A stretch of DNA of 54,273 bases from Roseibacillus sp. GTDB lineage: Bacteria; Verrucomicrobiota; Verrucomicrobiia; Verrucomicrobiales; Akkermansiaceae. The notes below the pieces were generated by a model. That model saw only the letters and a program-made list of their open reading frames with translations. It made no database searches and was not told where the DNA came from. The position numbers and the translations under genes were made by a program. Of this stretch, positions 29,901 through 38,050 are shown one piece after another; the first letter of the stretch is position 1, and each line of letters opens with the position of its first letter. Location of the stretch: assembly GCA_029242545.1 (NCBI GenBank), contig JAQWTV010000113.1, forward strand, positions 1 to 54,273, given 5' to 3'.

Positions 29901-30693
29901 TTGCTCCAGTGGAGCGATGCCTGCCTTGCGCACTAGACTCAAAACCTTCGAAAACTTCGCCAGGTCCACCTTGGGCGATCTTTACGGAGATGTCTTATCC
30001 GGATCTCTGCGCCTCGAAGCCAACACCTTGGAATCGTGCATATTCATTAATAATGGAAAAGCCCGCTTCAGCGTTACAAAGCTACCGCGCGCCGCTCAAT
30101 TCTCCCCCGCACAGGGCGTTATGCTCAGCGATCTTGACGGCGATGGCCTCACCGATTGTATCATCGCCCAGAATTTCTTCGGAGCCCAACCGGAGATCGG
30201 GCTCCTTGACTCCGGCCTGGGCATTTTCCTGCGTGGCAGAGGGTCAGGCAGGTTTCTGGCCACCGGGCCGGACAAAAGTGGCATCAGAGTCGTAGGTGCA
30301 GCCACCGCTCTCACTACTGCAGATCTAAACCTAGATGGCCGCCCCGAACTCGCCTTTGCAGTTAACAACTCCCCCACAATGTTCTTTTCTGAACTTCCTG
30401 TCAGCGACCAAAGCAACAAGCTTCTTGAGGTTCGCCTCCGGGGAAAGCCTGGCAATCTTGTTTCCGTTGGAGCCCGCATCACATTGTCCTCTCCGACAAT
30501 CTCCCAAAATCAGACATCGGAAATTACTGCTGGGTCTGGTTACCTCGGTCAATCTGAAGCAGCCCGCTGGTTTGGACTCGGACCGGCCCCCCCAGAATCC
30601 CCGGTATCGGTAATCGTTCGCTGGCCCGATGGAAGCTCCACTACTACGCGGGCTCTCGCCGGCATTGGCAAAGTCGTTATTCAGCAACCCTGA
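26962..30693 (+). CDS. Secreted double FG-GAP/ASPIC protein, internally duplicated
   Basis: Very large exported beta-propeller protein of unknown function. 1243 residues: signal peptide (about 1-40), then two copies of the same plan. Copy one (about 45-630) has FG-GAP/VCBS calcium loops such as DLNGDGRQDL, DIDGDGDLDI and DLDGDGRTDL, ending in an ASPIC/UnbV domain with HFGLGSETKIEHITVKWQRG. Copy two (about 680-1243) has DLDGDGDADC, DANSDGKNDL and DYDRDGDIDL, and a second ASPIC domain with WFGLGPAPPESPVSVIVRWPDG. At least fourteen calcium-loop motifs are visible. ATG 26962 follows a TTG directly. It diverges from the sulfatase, so they may be co-regulated. Homologues of this layout occur in Planctomycetes, Verrucomicrobia and Bacteroidetes. 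Confidence 0.87.
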   Translation: MRNILSPKLTLVSPIPSFPAPSSLLLLGAALISASSLPGAEVSTALPLQSAGPAAKTLFTALSPEESGIDFVNPIDTTHPLKRIYLGAFACGGIGVGDLNGDGRQDLFLTGGSPENRIYLQTGEPLRFVDATRQSGLSAMGTWSAGPTLVDIDGDGDLDIHVCNYDAPNHLWINDGTGKFTEMAEAFGLAISDASLMATFCDYDLDGDLDCFLLTRDLKRAGGRPREHPVELVNNKWKIKAGFEKYYDIVTRAGGKQVYINAGRQDVLLRNEGPDAGGQTRFSDVSASAGISGRDRGNSVTWWDFDNDGLPDIYVGNDFKDADRLYRNNGNGTFTDVIRQAAPHTPWFSMGADIADLDGDGRTDLLVADMAGTNHYRSKTTMGEITSIRPFLLSAVPRQYMHNALYLNNGVGKLADGAFQAGLANSDWTWAVKLQDFDLNGHVDAYFTNGVSRSFNNSDDQRSASDHIGQTEWDYYESHPPRKEENLAFSNRGNLNFENVSKSWGLDHLGMSYSAATGDLDGDGDVELIVASLDEPVRVYRNNTPASSQRVSIRLEGAAGNRLGLGANVWIQSGGRLQRRALQPATGFLSCNQPALHFGLGSETKIEHITVKWQRGHVQRIENLSAGQTYLIKEPSTQPPRWARPARKSTRYGPLSSPSLRSIAHQETPHDDFATQPLLPYKHSQLGPGMAWGDLDGDGDADCYLSGGAGHPGILSMNDGNGLFRNTIGTEFARHANREDLGAIFFDANSDGKNDLYVVSGGVECPAGSPQLRDRLYLNDGKGQFTHAPDALPDLRDSGSCVVGADYDRDGDIDLFVGGRVVPGAYPVTPQSRLLRNDSKGPLPKFSDQTASVDGLSQAGLVSSALWSDANGDGWIDLLVCCEWGPVKVFLNRKGKLIESTAESGLATYLGWWKGIASSDLDGDGDLDYVVTNQGTNTPYKASKEKPELLFYGDFDGTGRKRIVEAKFEGKTCYPRRGFSCSSGAMPALRTRLKTFENFARSTLGDLYGDVLSGSLRLEANTLESCIFINNGKARFSVTKLPRAAQFSPAQGVMLSDLDGDGLTDCIIAQNFFGAQPEIGLLDSGLGIFLRGRGSGRFLATGPDKSGIRVVGAATALTTADLNLDGRPELAFAVNNSPTMFFSELPVSDQSNKLLEVRLRGKPGNLVSVGARITLSSPTISQNQTSEITAGSGYLGQSEAARWFGLGPAPPESPVSVIVRWPDGSSTTTRALAGIGKVVIQQP

Positions 30694-30742
30694 CAACCTC
30701 CAATCGCGCTCGACAACACGAGCACGTCTACTGTAACTCTTC

Positions 30743-33700
30743 TTGATTAGCAAAAGCCCCCACCTGCCCGTGCCATCAATTCCCTTCTCCCCAAAGACTC
30801 CGGTTCTACGCTGTTTAGCGCTCCTTGCCACAGCATCTCTCCATGCTGCGCCGGTAATCAACGAAATCCACTACAACAACGATCTCAACTATATCGCGAC
30901 CGAGTTCATTGAGCTCTACAACCCGGGACCAGAGGCGGTGGACCTTACCAACTGGAAGCTCGCCGGAGGAATCGACTTCATGTTCCCCGAGAACTCTCTC
31001 CTCGATGCCGGATCCTACCTCGTAGTGGCAGAGAACCCAACCACTCTGCGCTCAGCTTTTTCCAGACCTACTAACGGCCCTACGCGTGAGCTCAGGGTTC
31101 TTGGACCCTACAGCGGCGGCTTGAGCGGCGAGGGCGAAACCGTTGAACTAGTCGACGATTCCGAGGAGCGTGTTGACCGAGTGAGCTTTGACATCGACTT
31201 TCCCTGGCCCATCGCAGCGGATGGCGCAGGCAGCTCAATGGAGCTGATTAATCCCGACCTCGACAACAACCTCGGAAGCTCATGGCGAAGCTCGCGCGAT
31301 AACGGAATCCTTGGACCTCCTACTCCCTCCGGAGCCAACAGCGTCTATAGCCCTGTCGCCCCACCCAATATTCGTCAGGTTCGCCATCAGCCCCAGCAAC
31401 CTGCGAGCACGGAAGACCTGGTTGTTACCGCCAAAGTCACAGATCCCGAGGGCGTCAGCGAGGTGAACCTGACCTACGCCCTCATCCTACCCGGGCGCTA
31501 TATCCCTGCCTTTCTCGCTAAATCGTATTCCGAGCTTCTGAGCAATCCGACAGGACCTCGCCAGCCCAATCCCGCCTACCTTCGCAACTGGCTTACCCTA
31601 GCCATGCATGATGACGGCCTTGGAGCCGATGCCATAGCAGGTGACAGCATTTATACCGCCACCATCCCAGCGACCTCCTATGAGCACCGCACCCTGATCC
31701 GTTATCGAATCACCGTGAGAGATAGCGAAGGAACCTCTGCCACTGTCCCTTTCCCTGACGATGAGTCCCTGAACTTCTCGTGTTTTGTCTACGACGGACT
31801 ACCAGACTACGAGACCACGACTCGGACCTACTCCTCGGATACGGTTCTCAAGACCCTCCCTGCCTATCACCTTCTTACTACGCAGGAAGATTACGATCAA
31901 TGCGTGGCCTACGACGGAAATCAGATTCCTCGAAACAGCTATGACGCCCGAAGCGCCTTTAACTGGAGTGCGACGTTCGTCTATAAAGGAATCGCATACG
32001 ACAACATTGATTATCGCCTGCGGCAGAGAAACGCTCGATATTCCAATCGTGGAAAACGCAGTTTCCGATTCCGCTTTAATCGCGGCAGCTACGTCCAGTT
32101 TCATGACATCTGGGGAAACCCCTACCCCACCAAGTGGCGCACGCTCAATTCCCACAAGATGCATGCCCGGGGAGGCACCAATTTCGGTCTCTATGAAGCA
32201 GCCAACTCCATTCTATGGAATACCACAGGAACCGCGGCCCCCTTCACCCACTGGTTCCATTTCCGCGTCATTAAAAGCGCCGAGGAAGCTCCTGACCAGT
32301 ATCGTGGAGATTTCTACGGATTTCTTCTCGCCACCGAGGACTACGATCGAAGATTTCTGGAAGCTCACGACCTGGAGAAGGGGAATCTCTACAAACTAAA
32401 GTCCGGGTTAACGGAGGGATCAGATGTCATTCGCTACCATGCCCCTCGAGGCGCTCGGGATGGCGATGACTACGAAAATATCATCTTCAATCTACGACCC
32501 AACAGAAATGACTCCTGGCTTAGACAGCACGTTGACTGGGATTCATGGTATCACTACCACGCAATCGTGGACGCAGTACGGCACTACGACGTTCAACCTA
32601 ATACCGCCGAGCATCTCAAAAACCGGGCTTATTACTTCAAGCCAGACCGGTCCCGGTTCGGACTTCTGCAAGTTCTCCCTTGGGACTCCGACACCAGCTG
32701 GGGACCGAACTGGAATGGCGGAGAAGATTTCTGCAAGTATGCGATGGGATCAAAGGCGGAATTCAATAAGGAGTATCGCAATGTAGTTCGGGAAATCCGG
32801 GACCTGCTCTGGCAACCAAGTCAGATCAACGGCCTGATCGACATGCTCCAGGACCGGGTCATCAGCTTTCAGCAGGCCGACCGCCTTCGCTGGACCAATG
32901 CCCCTGCCTCCGTGGGTTCCCAGACCGATGGCGATATTCGACTGCGAACTCGTGACATGAAAATGTTCGCCTTTACAGGAGGGAGCTGGACCGGAGGGGA
33001 CAGCGGAACAATGGCTCCTAATTCCCGTGACAGCGGCACGTCCGGGCGAGAAGGTCGGGACGCCTATCTGGACGAACTTTGTGCCGACTCTGCCATTCCA
33101 GAAACTCCTGTCATCACGGACCTGAGCGAGCCTGGGCATCCTGCCAACGGCCTCCGGCTTGCCTCATCGGCCTTCTCGGATAACTCCGGTAGTTTTGGCG
33201 CAATGGAATATCGAATCGCACACCATGCCCCCTATACCCGGGGCGACAACACCCCATTTCCCTTTGAGTGGAGTGCGACCTGGGAAACAGGGGAGCTCTC
33301 TGCCTTCACTCCTGATATTCGTCCGCCGGCTTCTGCGGTGAGAGGCGGTCAGACCTATCGGGCCCGCGTTCGCCATATGGATAATTCTGGTCGCTGGAGT
33401 CACTGGTCTGACCCACTGGAGTTCCAAGCATCAAACCCTCCTGCCAGCGCATACCGAGAGAATCTGGTGATTAGCGAGATCATGTATAATCCATCTGGGC
33501 CCGATGACACGGAATACCTCGAGCTGCACAATATCGGACCAGACCATCTCGACCTTACCGATGTCAGGTTCACAAAAGGAATCGATTACGATTTCGAAAC
33601 CGGCACCGTCCTAGCTTCAGGCGCATACCTTCTTGTGGTGCGGAATCGCTCTGCCTTCGAAGAGCGCTACGGATCTGACCTCCCGGTTGCTGGAGAATAT

Positions 33701-34318
33701 CTTAATGAGGAAGAGAACCGGCTCGAGAATGACGGGGAACGGATCAAGATCGCCCTCGGGACATTTCCCATTCATGACTTCGTTTATGACGACAATGTCC
33801 CCTGGCCTGAGGAGGCTGATGCAGGTGGATTTGCCATGGAACTCATGCGCACCAGTGATAATTCTGCCAACGACCCCCTTGACCCCCTTGACCCCCTTGG
33901 TCACGGGATTGCAACGAACTGGCGCCTAGGGGGCTCTCCCGGGAGCGCGAGCAGCCAAGTTTTCGAGGGAGCCGACCCTATGGACGACAGCGATCAGGAC
34001 GGTCTTCCTGCATTTCTTGAACACGCGCTGGGCAGCGATAACCTGAACCCTCTGAGCGGACCAGAATTAATCTCCGCGGGACGTCAGGACGGAGCCCTGA
34101 CTTTTAGTTTCCAGCGAAAACTCTCTGCTGACGATGTTCGATTTACGGTGGAGGTCTCCAGAGATCTTATCCTCTGGACCAATGAAACTACCCTTGTTTC
34201 CGAGACTGCGGGTAACGAGGGGACCTCAATCGTCACCTACACGCCAACCCTCGAAGAAGGTAATGACTCGAGGCTGTTCATGCGACTTCGGGCGACCCTC
34301 GTCGATCCACTGCCCTGA
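30743..34318 (+). CDS. Secreted CotH-like protein with two lamin-tail domains
   Basis: Large exported protein of 1191 residues or slightly fewer. A signal peptide is followed by a lamin-tail domain (INEIHYNN...EFIELYNPG, about 36-130), a linker, and a CotH kinase-like domain (about 405-680: VYKGIAYDNIDYRLRQRNAR, KMHARGGTNFGLYEAANSILW and LLQVLPWDSDTSWG). A second lamin-tail domain follows (ISEIMYNPSGPDDTEYLELHN, about 910-1010), then a C-terminal DSDQDGLPAFLEHALGSD calcium-loop and tail. The CotH fold is kinase-like and in spore coats phosphorylates proteins; here its activity is unknown. The start is uncertain: TTG 30743 or GTG 30770, neither with a clear ribosome-binding site. It follows the double FG-GAP gene by 49 bases on the same strand, so they could be one transcript. 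Confidence 0.82.
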   Translation: MISKSPHLPVPSIPFSPKTPVLRCLALLATASLHAAPVINEIHYNNDLNYIATEFIELYNPGPEAVDLTNWKLAGGIDFMFPENSLLDAGSYLVVAENPTTLRSAFSRPTNGPTRELRVLGPYSGGLSGEGETVELVDDSEERVDRVSFDIDFPWPIAADGAGSSMELINPDLDNNLGSSWRSSRDNGILGPPTPSGANSVYSPVAPPNIRQVRHQPQQPASTEDLVVTAKVTDPEGVSEVNLTYALILPGRYIPAFLAKSYSELLSNPTGPRQPNPAYLRNWLTLAMHDDGLGADAIAGDSIYTATIPATSYEHRTLIRYRITVRDSEGTSATVPFPDDESLNFSCFVYDGLPDYETTTRTYSSDTVLKTLPAYHLLTTQEDYDQCVAYDGNQIPRNSYDARSAFNWSATFVYKGIAYDNIDYRLRQRNARYSNRGKRSFRFRFNRGSYVQFHDIWGNPYPTKWRTLNSHKMHARGGTNFGLYEAANSILWNTTGTAAPFTHWFHFRVIKSAEEAPDQYRGDFYGFLLATEDYDRRFLEAHDLEKGNLYKLKSGLTEGSDVIRYHAPRGARDGDDYENIIFNLRPNRNDSWLRQHVDWDSWYHYHAIVDAVRHYDVQPNTAEHLKNRAYYFKPDRSRFGLLQVLPWDSDTSWGPNWNGGEDFCKYAMGSKAEFNKEYRNVVREIRDLLWQPSQINGLIDMLQDRVISFQQADRLRWTNAPASVGSQTDGDIRLRTRDMKMFAFTGGSWTGGDSGTMAPNSRDSGTSGREGRDAYLDELCADSAIPETPVITDLSEPGHPANGLRLASSAFSDNSGSFGAMEYRIAHHAPYTRGDNTPFPFEWSATWETGELSAFTPDIRPPASAVRGGQTYRARVRHMDNSGRWSHWSDPLEFQASNPPASAYRENLVISEIMYNPSGPDDTEYLELHNIGPDHLDLTDVRFTKGIDYDFETGTVLASGAYLLVVRNRSAFEERYGSDLPVAGEYLNEEENRLENDGERIKIALGTFPIHDFVYDDNVPWPEEADAGGFAMELMRTSDNSANDPLDPLDPLGHGIATNWRLGGSPGSASSQVFEGADPMDDSDQDGLPAFLEHALGSDNLNPLSGPELISAGRQDGALTFSFQRKLSADDVRFTVEVSRDLILWTNETTLVSETAGNEGTSIVTYTPTLEEGNDSRLFMRLRATLVDPLP
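33872..33898 (+). repeat. Three tandem 9-base repeats inside the CotH-like gene
   Basis: GACCCCCTT is repeated three times without interruption and encodes Asp-Pro-Leu three times, in frame in the linker after the second lamin-tail domain. Copy-number change would add or remove three residues without a frameshift. Confidence 0.85.
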
Positions 34319-34349
34319 TAGCAGCGGAGATTCCCATTCTAGAGTCCGT

Positions 34350-35795
34350 TCACGGCATGTGAAACCATGCATCCTCCGGCACCACCTGCAAAGAAAAGCC
34401 TGGCCCCTCCCAGAAGATCACCAACTCTTCATCCCCTCCCTGTTCAAAGAATGAAATAGTTACCGGATGAAGCCCTGCTGGCAGCCGAACGAGCCCACTC
34501 TTTCTCTGGACCGCATGCAACCCATCATTGTTCACCACGACCTCATCTCCGATAGAGAGTCGACTACCATCGTCCGATGAAGTGTAAAAGGTATACAGAC
34601 CTTCTTCAGGGACCTTGACCAAGCCCTCGAACTGGATCCCATAGTTTTCCCTGTTCTCTGTGCTGTAAGCCTCCTCGGTAGGCATCTTGACCACGCCATC
34701 CACAACTGAGTCCAACTCATCAAAGTCAGGCAAGGCATCCCAGCTACCCTCGAAACCCTCAAATTTCAATCCACTCTCCACTCCCTCTTCGGCTACCGGC
34801 TCGAGCAACTCCAATTCCCCAAGCTCCACCACGATATTCTTTTGCTCCCCATTACGCTGAATCTTCAGATCCAACTGCTCTCCAGATGCCTTCCCGACGA
34901 GTGCCAGATGAAAATCTACTCCATGGCCTACCTCACGACCGTCCACTGCCTCAATCCAGTCTCCGGTTTCAACGCCTGCTTTCTCAGCTGGTGAACCCTC
35001 GCTGACATCCCCTACGACCACGGAGGATTTTAGCATTTCAACCTGTAAACCCAGCCTGAACCCATAGCGAAGTTCAGCCGACAAAAGGGTAGGAAACACC
35101 TCCCGAACTCGGTCAGAAGTTATCGCAAAGTTAATGTTTTCCCCATCGAGCTTCTTTGAGGTAATCACCCCAATCTGCTCTCCAAGGGCATTAATGAGCG
35201 GCCCTCCCGAGTTTCCACCACTTACTGCCGCACTGGTCTGCACCATTCCGGGAAGAAATGTTCCAGCTACTGCAGTCGATCGATTGAGCCCGCTCACGAT
35301 CCCCTCCGAGACGGAGTGAACCAGCCCCCCGGGGTTCCCTATCACAACCACCGGCTCCCCCAGCATCAGGTCATCACTCCGCCCAAACTTCAGGAACGGC
35401 AGGCTTCTACCCGCATCCACCTTAACCAGAGCCAGATCCTCTGAGCTCATCGTTGCGATAATTCGAAACAACATTGGAGGCTGCCCCGGAAGAAATGCCT
35501 GACCCTGATGCATTCGGAAAAGCACATGATTGTTCGTGAGCAGATATCCCTCCTCATGAATGAGCGAGGCGCTTCCAACTCCCATCGTAAAAACGCCCGC
35601 GGCGTCCTGTGCCTGAACCGTTTGCAGAGAAGCCACCGCTGGCAGGCAACGCTCAATCAACTTCACCAACGGAGTGTAGCGAGCCTGTGATCTTTCCGCT
35701 TCATCCCCATCCTTCTTATCCTGATCTGCCCAGGCAATGAATCCTCCGGCAGCAACTAAAAGGCAGACAAACAGGAACGTTTTCAGGCTCATCAT
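34350..35795 (-). CDS. Trypsin-like (DegP/HtrA-type) protease with PDZ and C-terminal PA14 domain
   Basis: Exported serine protease of 481 residues. Signal peptide (1-23), S1C protease domain with H90 (TNNHVL), D120 (SEDLALVKV) and S196 (SGGNSGGPL), then one PDZ domain at about 240-330 (GSPAEKAGVETGDWIEAVDG). After an acidic linker comes a PA14-like domain at about 385-475 (GLYTFYTSSDDGSRLSIGD, then an FWEGPG motif). DegP-type enzymes normally end in PDZ domains; a glycan-binding PA14 domain at the end is unusual and would target the protease to a polysaccharide or cell wall. ATG 35795 starts the signal peptide; ATG 35792 is equally possible. It converges on the CotH-like gene. Confidence 0.86.
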   Translation of the reverse strand: MMSLKTFLFVCLLVAAGGFIAWADQDKKDGDEAERSQARYTPLVKLIERCLPAVASLQTVQAQDAAGVFTMGVGSASLIHEEGYLLTNNHVLFRMHQGQAFLPGQPPMLFRIIATMSSEDLALVKVDAGRSLPFLKFGRSDDLMLGEPVVVIGNPGGLVHSVSEGIVSGLNRSTAVAGTFLPGMVQTSAAVSGGNSGGPLINALGEQIGVITSKKLDGENINFAITSDRVREVFPTLLSAELRYGFRLGLQVEMLKSSVVVGDVSEGSPAEKAGVETGDWIEAVDGREVGHGVDFHLALVGKASGEQLDLKIQRNGEQKNIVVELGELELLEPVAEEGVESGLKFEGFEGSWDALPDFDELDSVVDGVVKMPTEEAYSTENRENYGIQFEGLVKVPEEGLYTFYTSSDDGSRLSIGDEVVVNNDGLHAVQRKSGLVRLPAGLHPVTISFFEQGGDEELVIFWEGPGFSLQVVPEDAWFHMP

Positions 35796-35942
35796 TCCCA
35801 AAATGAGAGGCCTACGCAAAATATCCAGCAAGAACACGATTTGTGAGTGCGCCTTAAACCAGCTGCTTCACCCTCTTGACACTGACCCCGTAAGAGGAAC
35901 AATGGGCATATCAGTCAGATCGAACAACACCTCTACGTCATC

Positions 35943-36704
35943 ATGTGGCCTAATTACGCCTTGGTGGCCTCTAACCTTCCTCCGGAAGAATTCGGCAAGC
36001 ACTATACCGTTGGGAGCTCACGCTATTACCACGGGCAGGTGATTTTCGCCCAGATTGCCGACGACTACCAGAACGATTACTTCCAGATTGACGAATTGAT
36101 GAAGGACGTCGTCCCGAATCAGGCAGGCAGACCAAAACGAACCAAGTTCATATCCTGTTACCGCGTTCTGGAGCACATCGACTTGTCCGCCTTTCTTGAC
36201 CTCTACATCACATCGGTCTCCGGCCAGGTCCTCCGCCTCCAGCAGGCGCCATATGAACGAGTTCATGAGCCTGGCTTCATCCGGACGTATCAGGAGATCT
36301 GCCCCTTCAGCGCTATCGTAATGAGCCATATGGCTCCTCCGGAATTTGGAGAATACATCACCGATCTCTCCCTGCCAAAAAGCGCTCCAGAGGTCATGTT
36401 TACCCAGATCGACTTCGTAATTGAGGATTTCCTGAAACAACTCGAAGCCAACCCCTTTCACACTTCCCCAATCCCCAACGTCCATCCCCACAAGTTAAAG
36501 GAGCAGATCCAAGAGCTTCAGGGCAAGCCAGAGAAGTCCACCAAGGCCATCAGCCTAGACTCCGTATTGGGACGAATTTCTTTCCTCCAACTCCGCACCG
36601 GATTCTGGGTAGCGGCACAGGAGAGAGAAATTTTCTACCCTATTCCCGATAAGGCCACTCTTGAGAGTGAACACCCGGAATTCTTCCGGTCAATTGTGGG
36701 ATAA
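35943..36704 (+). CDS. Conserved hypothetical protein
   Basis: Family not recognised. 253 residues, soluble, without signal peptide. Dense blocks look conserved: PNYALVASNLPPEEFGKHYTVGSSRYYHGQ, RPKRTKFISCYRVLEHIDL, and EFGEYITDLSLP. The start is doubtful. Codons just upstream of ATG 35943 are open to 35886 and read like the same protein (GHISQIEQHLYVI). The only ATG with a good ribosome-binding site (AGAGGA before ATG 35902) lies in the neighbouring frame. Either the gene starts at 35943 or a one-base change displaced the true start. It follows the divergent protease gene and converges on phosphofructokinase. Function unknown. Confidence 0.7.
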   Translation: MWPNYALVASNLPPEEFGKHYTVGSSRYYHGQVIFAQIADDYQNDYFQIDELMKDVVPNQAGRPKRTKFISCYRVLEHIDLSAFLDLYITSVSGQVLRLQQAPYERVHEPGFIRTYQEICPFSAIVMSHMAPPEFGEYITDLSLPKSAPEVMFTQIDFVIEDFLKQLEANPFHTSPIPNVHPHKLKEQIQELQGKPEKSTKAISLDSVLGRISFLQLRTGFWVAAQEREIFYPIPDKATLESEHPEFFRSIVG

Positions 36705-36719
36705 AGGGGAGAACCTCGC

Positions 36720-37940
36720 TCAATGCCCTGCTGCCCGGGCACCCTTCGGCTGCCCGATTTCGCTGAGCATATCGCCGAACCATGGAAGGTCGACATCAAA
36801 GGGCTTCCCTCCCTTGATCCTGGGAAAGGCGATACAGCTCATCTCACCGCCGGCATCTTCATCCATCCCAGCGACCCCGCTTTGCCCGTCCAAGGCATAC
36901 CCTGCACCCGCAAACGCACTTTTCTTGATCAGCTCAAGATCGCGCTCATTGGGTGCTGCAGATCGTCCAAAGTATCCGCTTTTCTGAACGAGAACCTTGT
37001 CAGCGTTGAGCCTCTCCTTGAGCTTTGAGGCGAACCACTTGCCCGGATTGAGTTCATCAAGACGCGCGTGACCAAAAGCATCACGCCTCACCTCTTCACC
37101 TGCAGCTTCCTTCTCGCGAATAATAGCATCCATCCCTGCTCCTTCACTGAGGAACAGGTTGACGCAGTCGTGCTTATCCATGACCCCATTGAGCCGCTCT
37201 ATCTCCGTATCCAGATCTAGATCAACTTCTGGAACCCATACTGCATGGACATCCCAGCACTCTCGGGCCAACCGCATTCCTGGCAGAAAATTCCACCCAT
37301 CCAATCGCTTGCGATATGCTTCTGCCGTTGCGCCGGTAAGCCAGCCACAGTGGCGGCCCATCACTTCATGAATGATCAGGTGCCTTGTACTGGTGGTATT
37401 CTCATTCGCAATATTCTCAAAAAAGATCGCGCCCTGGTCTGCTGCGGTCCAGGCGCCAAGGGTCTGCTCGATCGGAAACACATCGTTGTCCACCGTCTTG
37501 GGAAGACCAACAACGGTCAGGTCATAACCATTTTCCTGAAGGTATCCCGCAAGGTCTGCTGCTGTCGTATTGGTGTCATCTCCCCCAATCGTATGCAGAA
37601 TATCAATTTCATCTCTCTTCAGTTGCTCTGCGGCTACCTTAAGCGGCTCCTCCCCTGCTTGAACAAGCCCGCGCTTCTCGCAATCCTCTACATTCGTTAA
37701 TTTAACCCGGCTATTGCCTATCGGGCTGCCTCCAAAGCGGTAGAGCACTTCGTGCCGCTCCCTCGCTTCAGCTGGAAACAGCATGCGCCGGCCTAACAAA
37801 AGGCCCTGATACCCATTAAGGTAACCACTTAACTCCGCATCACGAGCCAGTTCGTTATACTTTTCTATCAAACCTCCAATTGAAGAAGAAAGGCATGGAG
37901 CAAGTCCACCAGCAGTCAGAAACGCAATCTTTTGAGCCAT
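36720..37940 (-). CDS. pfp: Pyrophosphate-type 6-phosphofructokinase
   Basis: Glycolytic phosphofructokinase, probably using pyrophosphate instead of ATP and therefore reversible. 406 residues with TAGGLAPC at the start, the donor-site motif GGDDT (119-123) and PKTVDND (147-153). Asp at GGDD and Lys in PKT are the residues that mark PPi-dependent enzymes, where ATP enzymes have GGDGS and PGTIDND. MGRHCGWL and the C-terminal QKSGYFGRSAAP segment complete the family pattern. ATG 37940 is a good start. It converges on the hypothetical gene by 15 bases. No other glycolysis gene but enolase is in the window. Confidence 0.87.
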   Translation of the reverse strand: MAQKIAFLTAGGLAPCLSSSIGGLIEKYNELARDAELSGYLNGYQGLLLGRRMLFPAEARERHEVLYRFGGSPIGNSRVKLTNVEDCEKRGLVQAGEEPLKVAAEQLKRDEIDILHTIGGDDTNTTAADLAGYLQENGYDLTVVGLPKTVDNDVFPIEQTLGAWTAADQGAIFFENIANENTTSTRHLIIHEVMGRHCGWLTGATAEAYRKRLDGWNFLPGMRLARECWDVHAVWVPEVDLDLDTEIERLNGVMDKHDCVNLFLSEGAGMDAIIREKEAAGEEVRRDAFGHARLDELNPGKWFASKLKERLNADKVLVQKSGYFGRSAAPNERDLELIKKSAFAGAGYALDGQSGVAGMDEDAGGEMSCIAFPRIKGGKPFDVDLPWFGDMLSEIGQPKGARAAGH

Positions 37941-38050
37941 AGGATTAATGCGAATCTGAGGCTCACTCTACCAACCTGTCAACCATGGCGACGCTTTTCG
38001 CAGCGCCTGCACGGGATATCAGCACTCTTCTCACATGAGCGAGCAACCTC

